Positions 15,721-20,759 of a DNA stretch of 20,759 nt are shown piece by piece. Every line of letters begins with the position of its first letter. Position 1 is the first letter of the stretch. Below the pieces are notes generated by a model. It did no database searches and had not been told where the DNA came from. It worked only from the letters and a program-made list of their open reading frames with translations. The translations under genes were made by a program, and so were the position numbers. The stretch is taken from contig JADKIX010000012.1 in NCBI GenBank assembly GCA_016722635.1, positions 1 through 20,759 on the forward strand, written 5' to 3'. The stretch comes from Rhodospirillaceae bacterium (GTDB lineage: Bacteria; Pseudomonadota; Alphaproteobacteria; JAEUKQ01).

Positions 15721-16353
15721 TTACATGGTTTCTGCAAATAATTGCACATAGTGCTCTGCCGTTGCTTTTATATTTTCAGCCTGAAATAAATCATGACACA
15801 CAGCGATTGCTGCGCATCCGCTTTGAATAACTGTTCTGGCGTTAGTCAATTGAATACCTCCGATGCCTACAATAGGAATTGATAGCGCCTTTTGAGCTTG
15901 ATTGACTAAGCTTATAGACACTGAAACTGCATTAGGGTTTCGTCAGTGAGAAAAAAAAGCGCCGAAAGCAATATAATCTGCTCCGTCTTTTTGTGCCTGC
16001 ATGGCTAAATCTAACTGGTTATAACATGAGGTTCCCACAATTTTATTTTGTCCAAGTTGATTTTTCGCTGCAGAAACCGACACATCATTTTTCCCCACAT
16101 GGACTCCATCTGCATCTATCTCAATAGCTATTTCAAGATGATCATTAATAATTAATAGAGCGTTGTGTTCTCGACAAAGCGACAATAGTAATTTCGCTTG
16201 TTCTCTACGTAAAGATTCATTGGCCGATTTGTTACGATATTGCACGAGTTTTACTCCGCCTTCCAATACCTGCCGGGTTTTATTCAACAGATCATTGGTT
16301 TGATTAAGATCTGGAGTTATTGCATAAGGTCCGCTAATTTTCAGGCTGCTCAA
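15721..16353 (-). pseudogene. thiE: Thiamine-phosphate synthase, one in-frame stop codon
   Basis: ThiE joins the pyrimidine (HMP-PP) and thiazole phosphate moieties into thiamine phosphate. The 633-bp gene keeps a single frame throughout (210 residues plus stop, normal length) but has TGA at codon 137 (15945-15943). It falls just after YIAFGAFFSH, inside the loop normally reading FFxSxTKPxA; RNPNAVSVSISLVNQAQ follows in the same frame. Family motifs are present: VQYRNKSA, LIINDHLEIAIEIDADGVHVGK, GTSCYNQLDLA and IVGIGGIQLTNA. The stop lies next to a run of eight A's (15951-15958). It follows thiD and precedes hemL by 49 bp. Confidence 0.9.
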
Positions 16354-16400
16354 TGATTACTTCCTTTTCTTCATGCTCGCCTTCGTTATCTTCTCCATCT

Positions 16401-17201
16401 TTAGCCCAAAAGCCTATTGGGAATATATTGTCCCATGCCTGGACGAAAACCCGCCTGCAATGTATGCCATGTATAGTCTTGAGCTTCAAGTACGCTGTCA
16501 CTGACTGATAAGCCATTAGCCAATGAAGCTGCTATCGCTGACGCCAGCGTGCAGCCCGAACCATGATAAGTGTGCTCAAGTCTTTCCCAATCATCGGTGC
16601 GTATAATGCCGCTGGAAGCAAACAGTGTATTTCTAACCTGCTGCGTATTTTCATGTGTGCCGGTGATAAGTACGTATTCGCATCCCATCAGCAATAATCT
16701 TTGCGCACAGAGACTTAAATCCAATTTGGATTCACTCGGGTCATTTTCCTGCTGAGCCAAATGCCGAGCCTCAAGACTATTGGGCGTCAAGACCGTGACT
16801 TGCGGAAGTAACAATTCACGCATGGCATCGACCATGTCTTCGTTGGCTAACTCGTCTCCACGTCCAGAAGTTAATACCGGATCCATGACCAGCGGAATAT
16901 ACGGATAATCAGAAATGACTTCCGCAATAGTAGCAATGATTTCAACACTGCCTAACAAACCAATCTTGAAAGCATGAACCGGCATGTCTTCTAGCACCGC
17001 TCTAGCCTGATCAGCTACCCATTCAGGATCAAGCGGCATCACTTCATCCACGCCGGTAGTGTCTTGAACAGTAATAGCAGTCACTACGGATAGTGGATGA
17101 CAGCCTAAGCTTGCAATGGTGAGCATATCGGCTTGAATGCCGGCTCCGCCACTGGGGTCATTGGCTGCAAAAGAAAGTACAATTGGGGGTGGCTGTAACA
17201 T
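16401..17201 (-). CDS. thiD: Hydroxymethylpyrimidine / phosphomethylpyrimidine kinase
   Basis: ThiD phosphorylates HMP twice to the pyrophosphate used by ThiE, encoded next. This ribokinase-fold protein of 266 residues has SFAANDPSGGAGIQADM at the N-terminus, VVTAITVQDTTGV, VMDPVLTSGRGDEL, LTPNSLEARHL and the anion-hole motif HGSGCTLASAIAASLANGL. The written end is IPNRLLG at 16401. Removing one base there continues as RFWAKDGEDNEGEHEEKEV and stops at 16334, overlapping the thiE start by 20 bp and giving about 288 residues. That probably is the true acidic C-terminus. It is divergent from rubredoxin with only 52 bp between starts, and no thiamine riboswitch fits there. Confidence 0.94.
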   Translation of the reverse strand: MLQPPPIVLSFAANDPSGGAGIQADMLTIASLGCHPLSVVTAITVQDTTGVDEVMPLDPEWVADQARAVLEDMPVHAFKIGLLGSVEIIATIAEVISDYPYIPLVMDPVLTSGRGDELANEDMVDAMRELLLPQVTVLTPNSLEARHLAQQENDPSESKLDLSLCAQRLLLMGCEYVLITGTHENTQQVRNTLFASSGIIRTDDWERLEHTYHGSGCTLASAIAASLANGLSVSDSVLEAQDYTWHTLQAGFRPGMGQYIPNRLLG

Positions 17202-17253
17202 GCATTAATACCGTAAAATATCATTTTAACCTAAAAGGAAGTTGCTATCTATC

Positions 17254-17442
17254 ATGCCTACCGAAGAGAATCGCGATTACAATCGTTATATGTGCTTAAT
17301 TTGTGGCTTTATCTATGATGAAGCGCTGGGATCTCCCGATGAAGGCATAGCACCGGGCACTCGCTGGGAAGATGTTCCGATCAATTGGACATGTCCGGAA
17401 TGTGGCGCCCGTAAAGAAGATTTTGAAATGGTAAAAATATAA
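17254..17442 (+). CDS. Rubredoxin
   Basis: This small one-iron electron carrier has two Cys pairs, YMCLICGFIYD and WTCPECGARKEDF, holding Fe(SCys)4. The conserved DEGIAPGTRWEDVP loop lies between them. I choose the ATG at 17254 (62 residues, AAAGGAA about 12 bases upstream) over the TTG at 17242. The electron partner is unknown. It is divergent from thiD and followed after one base by gloA, so those two are likely co-transcribed. The frame is intact. Confidence 0.95.
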   Translation: MPTEENRDYNRYMCLICGFIYDEALGSPDEGIAPGTRWEDVPINWTCPECGARKEDFEMVKI

Positions 17443-17443
17443 G

Positions 17444-17866
17444 ATGCGAATTTTGCATACCATGCTCCGGGTTGGCAATCTAGATAAATCGCTTGAGTTT
17501 TATACCCAGGTTTTGGGTATGAAAACTGCTTCGGCGCAAAAGATTATCCTGATGGCAAATTTACTCTGGCTTTTGTAGGCTATCAGGATGAAACAGATGG
17601 CACGGTTCTTGAGTTGACGCATAACTGGATACTTCCGAATATGACTTGGGAAATGGTTTTGGTCACATTGCGGTTGAAGTGAATGATGCTTATCAAGCCT
17701 GTGAAAATACAAAAAACTGGGTGGGAAAGTGACTCGTGAAGCCGGTCCCATGAAACACGGCACAACAGTTATCGCGTTCATAGAAGATCCTGACGGTTAC
17801 AAGATTGAATTTATCCAGAAAAACAGCATAAGCATTTTCACTAGCCATTCAGTTTGTTTTTCTTAA
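17444..17866 (+). pseudogene. gloA: Lactoylglutathione lyase (glyoxalase I), several frameshifts
   Basis: Glyoxalase I converts the methylglyoxal-glutathione adduct to S-lactoylglutathione. The ATG at 17444 gives MRILHTMLRVGNLDKSLEFY (metal-ligand His in the first strand) and TQVLGMKT. Reading then jumps through KDYPDGKFTLAFVGYQDETD, LELTHNW, YDLGNGFGHIAVEVNDAYQA (second-half metal ligand) and GGKVTREAGPMKHG, ending with IAFIEDPDGYKIEFIQKNS. At least four one-base changes are needed, mostly missing bases. All pieces are in the correct order, so the ancestral gene is certain. It ends 3 bp before the convergent RsmI-like gene. The indel density is unusual even for this window. Confidence 0.88.
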
Positions 17867-17869
17867 CTT

Positions 17870-18574
17870 TTATCCGTGCAATAAAAAAATGGTGGGGATT
17901 TTGTTGATATCTGGCAAAGAGCGACTCCACTCTTTGATAGTTCTAGTTGCAACCATCTCATTAGAGAAAGTCAGGTGACTCGCAATACATAGATTTGTAG
18001 AATCACTACAAGCCTTAATGAGCTGTTCCAGTAATTTTTGATTACGATATGGCGCTTCAATAAAGATTTGCGTTTGGTTTCGGCTAATGGATAACTTCTC
18101 TAACTCTATTATTTTGCTAATACGTGCATTGCCCTCGATTGGGAAACAGCCGTTAAAGGCAAATTGTTGTCCATTCAAACCCGACGCCATTAATGCCAGC
18201 AAAATGGATGATGGTCCAACCAATGGAATTATCCTGATATTGTTTTTGTGCGCTAATCGCACCAATTCGGCGCCAGGATCGGCGACCGCCGGGCAACCTG
18301 CCTCGGATAACAATCCCACATCGTGTCCCGCTAATAAGGGATCCAGTAACGTTACGAGATCATCCGATGGTGTATGTTCATCCAGAATTTGCATATTTAA
18401 AGTTTGCAGCGCATGCTTGGAACTGATCTGTTTCAAAAATTGCCGAGCTGTTTTGGGGTGTTCAACAATAAAATATGCCAATTCGGCTATGCATTGCTGA
18501 ACTGCCGTCGGCATTGCCCAAGCGATGTTTTCCTCGCTAATCGGAGTTGGGATTAAATAGAGTTTACCGGTCAT
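17870..18574 (-). CDS. SAM-dependent methyltransferase, short RsmI-like (tetrapyrrole methylase fold)
   Basis: This 234-residue protein has the tetrapyrrole-methylase fold of RsmI, which 2'-O-methylates C1402 of 16S rRNA. Motifs are LYLIPTPISEENI, GLLSEAGCPAVADPGAELV, PLVGPSSILLALMASGLN, FNGCFP and QTQIFIEAPYRNQKLLEQL. It is shorter than E. coli RsmI (about 286 residues) and has PTPI in place of the RsmI-type PTPIGNL start. It is therefore probably the short RsmI paralogue seen in other betaproteobacteria rather than RsmI itself; substrate unknown. The frame is intact. It lies 54 bp after apaG on the same strand. Confidence 0.85.
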   Translation of the reverse strand: MTGKLYLIPTPISEENIAWAMPTAVQQCIAELAYFIVEHPKTARQFLKQISSKHALQTLNMQILDEHTPSDDLVTLLDPLLAGHDVGLLSEAGCPAVADPGAELVRLAHKNNIRIIPLVGPSSILLALMASGLNGQQFAFNGCFPIEGNARISKIIELEKLSISRNQTQIFIEAPYRNQKLLEQLIKACSDSTNLCIASHLTFSNEMVATRTIKEWSRSLPDINKIPTIFLLHG

Positions 18575-18600
18575 CTGAATATTCGCTAAGCGCTGCTAAC

Positions 18601-18612
18601 TGATACGTATCA
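18601..18612. repeat. 12-bp perfect palindrome between apaG and the methyltransferase gene
   Basis: TGATACGTATCA is its own reverse complement and sits in the 54-bp gap between the two minus-strand genes. It could be a binding site or a chance palindrome. No T-run follows it. Confidence 0.3.
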
Positions 18613-18628
18613 TTAAATTTTGATCGAT

Positions 18629-19010
18629 CTAATGCAGAATTCGCGGGACGCTGAGAATAAATTCGGGAATGGCGACATCAAAATGATAACCATCTTCTGC
18701 TGCCATCTGATAGCTACCCTTCATGGACCCAACAGCGGATGAAATGACCGTTCCACTGGTATATTCCGAAGCTATCTCCGGGCTTGAGCAGCGGTTGTTC
18801 GCCGACCACGCCTAATCCGCGTACTTCTTGGGTAGTGCCATCACCATTATCGATGATCCAGTGTCGACTAATTAACTGGGTCGCTACCGTACCGTTATTT
18901 GCGATAGTGATGGTGTAGGCAAATGCCCTCGCAGATTCTTCATCAGATTGATCAGGCAGATATACCGTACGAATACTGACATCAATTTCATATTTTTTAT
19001 TTTCAGTCAT
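18629..19010 (-). pseudogene. apaG: ApaG (Co2+/Mg2+ efflux protein), one-base insertion
   Basis: ApaG is a small immunoglobulin-like beta-sandwich protein linked to divalent-cation resistance. The N-terminal part is in frame (IDVSIRTVYLPDQSDEESAR, AYTITIANNGTVATQLISRH, GVVGEQPLLKPGDSF). At 18766-18767 one extra base turns SFEYTSGTVISS into a short tail that stops at 18714. Corrected, it continues AVGSMKGSYQMAAEDGYHFD and IPEFILSVPRILH to a TAG at 18629-18631, giving 126 residues, the normal length. It is divergent from rpe across about 143 bp of AT-rich sequence. A sequence error is as likely as true loss. Confidence 0.92.
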
Positions 19011-19153
19011 TTTTTATTTCACATTATTTATTTATACGGTATCAAAAAAAGTATGGAAAGTATTAATATAATTTATACATAAATCGTTATCTCTGTTACG
19101 CGTAGTTGGATATTTGCGGTTAAAATAACAACTTTGATTATTGAGAGGTTTTC

Positions 19154-19826
19154 ACGTACCGCATTGCACCCAGTATTCTTTTCCGCCAATTTCGCTAAAC
19201 TTGCGACGAAATTACCGCCGCTTCATAGATTCAGGAGCCGATATCATTCACTTTGATGATGGATAATCATTATGTTCCTAACCTCACTATCGGTCCTTTG
19301 GTCTTGCGAAGCGATCCGTCCAGTTACCGATGCAACTATTGATGATGCAGTTAACAGAACCTGTTGATCGTATTATTCCAGATTTTGCCAAAGGGGTGCT
19401 ATTATCATTTCATTTCACCCTGAGGCATCGAATCACATTGATCGCACTATCGGCTTGATTGAAGAACAAGGCTACAAAGCTGGTTTGGATTTTAATCCCG
19501 CGACCCCCTTGCACTAATCTGGACCACGGTTACCCTCGATAAACTTGACCTGATTCTTATTATGTCAGTAAATCCTGGCCTATGGGCAAAAATTTATTCC
19601 TGAAGCACTAAAGGTTAAAGCTGTTAGACAACGTATTGAGCTTGTGGAAAAATATCATGCTGAAAATTGATGGCGTTAAAGCAGACAATTTCGTTGAGAT
19701 CAGCGTCGTGCCGGCGCGGATACCTTCGTGGCAGGATCAGCCATTTATCAAGCTGGCTAAGATAACGATCCTCATCGTTATGACAGTGTGCTGGCGGAGT
19801 TTCGTGCCGAACTGGCAAAAGTATAA
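19154..19826 (+). pseudogene. rpe: Ribulose-phosphate 3-epimerase, many frameshifts and no ATG
   Basis: Rpe interconverts ribulose 5-phosphate and xylulose 5-phosphate, in the Calvin cycle and the pentose phosphate path. The pieces in order are YRIAPSIL, SANFAKL, DSGADIIHFD (metal-binding His/Asp), DNHYVPNLTIGPLV, RPVTDATID, TEPVDRIIPDFAK, IISFHPEASNHIDRTIGLIE, FNPATPL, LDLILIMSVNPG (catalytic Asp region lost nearby), LKIDGGVKADNFVEIS, GADTFVAGSAIYQAG and RAELAKV, stopping at 19824-19826. At least eight frame changes are needed. At the expected start, behind GAGAGG, the codon is ACG (19154-19156), not ATG. It heads rpe-gph-trpE. The indel density suggests local sequence error. Confidence 0.88.
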
Positions 19827-19869
19827 TTGATTACCACCCTACTCGCTGATTGCTATTTTCTATATTTAA

Positions 19870-20582
19870 ATGAACCAAAATCTTTTCGCACTGCAGATGC
19901 GTCCGTAAAGAAGTTAAATTACCAATATCCATCAAAGTGACTCATGATCGATTTGATGGCAATCTGCTTGACACTGCAGACGATCTCGCCTTAGCGGCAA
20001 ATTTGACGCTAAAGATCTGGGATTGCCGGAGCACCAACGTCAACGATCCGTTCTATATTGAAAAAGGGATTCAGAAGCTGGTCAACGAACGTTAACCGGC
20101 CAGCTTGATGGAGAACCCGATGCTGCGTTATTTGCGCAAACGCCACCGCTATATACGAAAATGCTATTACGCGAATACTTAATGTGAATACGCGTCCGCA
20201 TCCTGTGTACTGGAAGGTATCAAAATAATGCAACAGGCAGGTTTCATAAGCTGGCACGCACCACCAATAAAGCTGAAGCCTTTACGTTACCTTTGTTACG
20301 CTCAACAGGCTTATATGAGCAATTTGAAATTGTATTGTCTGAGACAGTCTAACTAAGAAAACCCGATCCCATGCCATTGACTCACATCTGCAAACATTTT
20401 GATGTGCAACCTCATGAAGCACTGTTAATTGAGACTACCAATGATGCCATTGCTGCCAGAGCGGCTGGTTGTCATGTTTTTTGTGTGCCCTATGGTTATA
20501 ATGAAGGTCGGAACAGCTATGAACTCGATTGTATGCCATTGCTGAAACGCTGATTGAAGCATCCAAGCTAATTTCTAAATAA
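19870..20582 (+). pseudogene. gph: Phosphoglycolate phosphatase (HAD family), frameshifted
   Basis: Gph dephosphorylates 2-phosphoglycolate, the by-product of Rubisco oxygenation and DNA repair. From the ATG at 19870 the pieces are MNQNLFALQMRP, LPISIKVT, then a broken motif I (DRFDGNLLDTADDLALAA, expected FDLDGTLLDTADDL), LGLPEHQRQRSVLYIEKGIQKLVNE, GQLDGEPDAALFAQT, VLEGIKIMQQAGF, LACTTNKAEAFTLPLLRSTG, KPDPMP, EALLIETTNDAIAARAAGC (motif IV GDS altered) and PYGYNEG. It stops at 20580-20582. Several indels destroy the catalytic DxD and GDxxND motifs. It precedes trpE, a gene order known in proteobacteria. Confidence 0.85.
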
Positions 20583-20679
20583 TCATACAAATAACTTTTC
20601 AATCATTCGTTTATAAATTCCTGATCCCTAGAATGAGACGGCATGTATAAAACACTTCAATTAAATCGTTTTGGCATTG

Positions 20680-20759
20680 ATGACAGAGGTGGTGCAATCA
20701 AAACAGACTGAAGAAGAGTTTAATCAGCTTGTTCAACAAGGATACAATCGTATTCCGAT
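20680..20759 (+). CDS. trpE: Anthranilate synthase component I, N-terminal fragment (runs off the window)
   Basis: The last 26 codons read MTEVVQSKQTEEEFNQLVQQ then GYNRIP, matching the start of TrpE proteins (typically EFNxLxxQGYNRIPL). TrpE with TrpG makes anthranilate, the first step of tryptophan synthesis. The rest lies beyond the window. The 97 bp before it show no Trp-rich leader peptide or attenuator. Placement after rpe-gph supports the call. The exact start is uncertain because in-frame GTG codons follow the ATG. Confidence 0.8.
   Translation, partial: MTEVVQSKQTEEEFNQLVQQGYNRIP

Noticed and set aside
17202..17253. Thiamine riboswitch upstream of thiD
   Set aside because: Only 52 bp separate thiD from rubredoxin, too short for a TPP aptamer, and no conserved CUGAGA-type motif was seen.
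20583..20679. Tryptophan attenuator before trpE
   Set aside because: No leader peptide with consecutive Trp codons and no terminator hairpin could be found.

Overview
The window looks like chromosome from a Nitrosomonas-like betaproteobacterium. The genus is an inference from the gene orders map-rph-rdgB, rubredoxin/thiD-thiE-hemL and apaG/rpe-gph-trpE, from a diheme cytochrome c4, and from a moderate, AT-leaning base composition. No rRNA, tRNA or CRISPR array was seen.

Positions 1-6800 are an accessory region made mostly of wreckage. It starts with an IS66-family transposase remnant (1-560), followed directly by an IS3-family remnant (606-1130). Next is a minus-strand DUF5677-type gene (1250-3253) split by a 5'-truncated IS4-family element (1994-2963), with GAGTT on both sides. 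A compact hicBA toxin-antitoxin pair (3312-3732) follows. Then comes a minus-strand filamentous-phage (inovirus) morphogenesis fragment (4273-6402): a TspB-like attachment protein without its N-terminus, a DUF2523 minor coat protein and a broken Zot/pI assembly ATPase. A small orphan gene (6525-6782) closes this part.

Positions 7101-9552 form a plus-strand unit: a low-molecular-weight protein tyrosine phosphatase gene (frameshifted), S-(hydroxymethyl)glutathione dehydrogenase and S-formylglutathione hydrolase. The last two give the glutathione-dependent formaldehyde oxidation route. The hydrolase has Gln where its catalytic His is expected. A probably membrane-anchored orphan protein follows (9744-10450), with its own promoter and a 21-bp palindrome upstream.

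Positions 10630-20759 are ordinary housekeeping genes. On the minus strand are map-rph-rdgB, a SPOR-domain protein, thiD-thiE-hemL, an RsmI-like methyltransferase and apaG. On the plus strand are cytochrome c4, rubredoxin-gloA and rpe-gph-trpE (trpE runs off the window). A bidirectional terminator separates cytochrome c4 from hemL.

The most striking overall property is the density of single-base frameshifts, including in genes that should be essential (hemL, rpe, thiE, apaG). Several lie in homopolymer runs, and correcting them restores exact family lengths. This points to assembly or sequencing indels at least as much as to real gene decay, so 'pseudogene' calls in the housekeeping half are provisional. 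I did not find a convincing new multi-gene system. The best candidates for follow-up are the interrupted DUF5677 gene beside hicBA, the orphan membrane protein with its palindrome, and the altered hydrolase.
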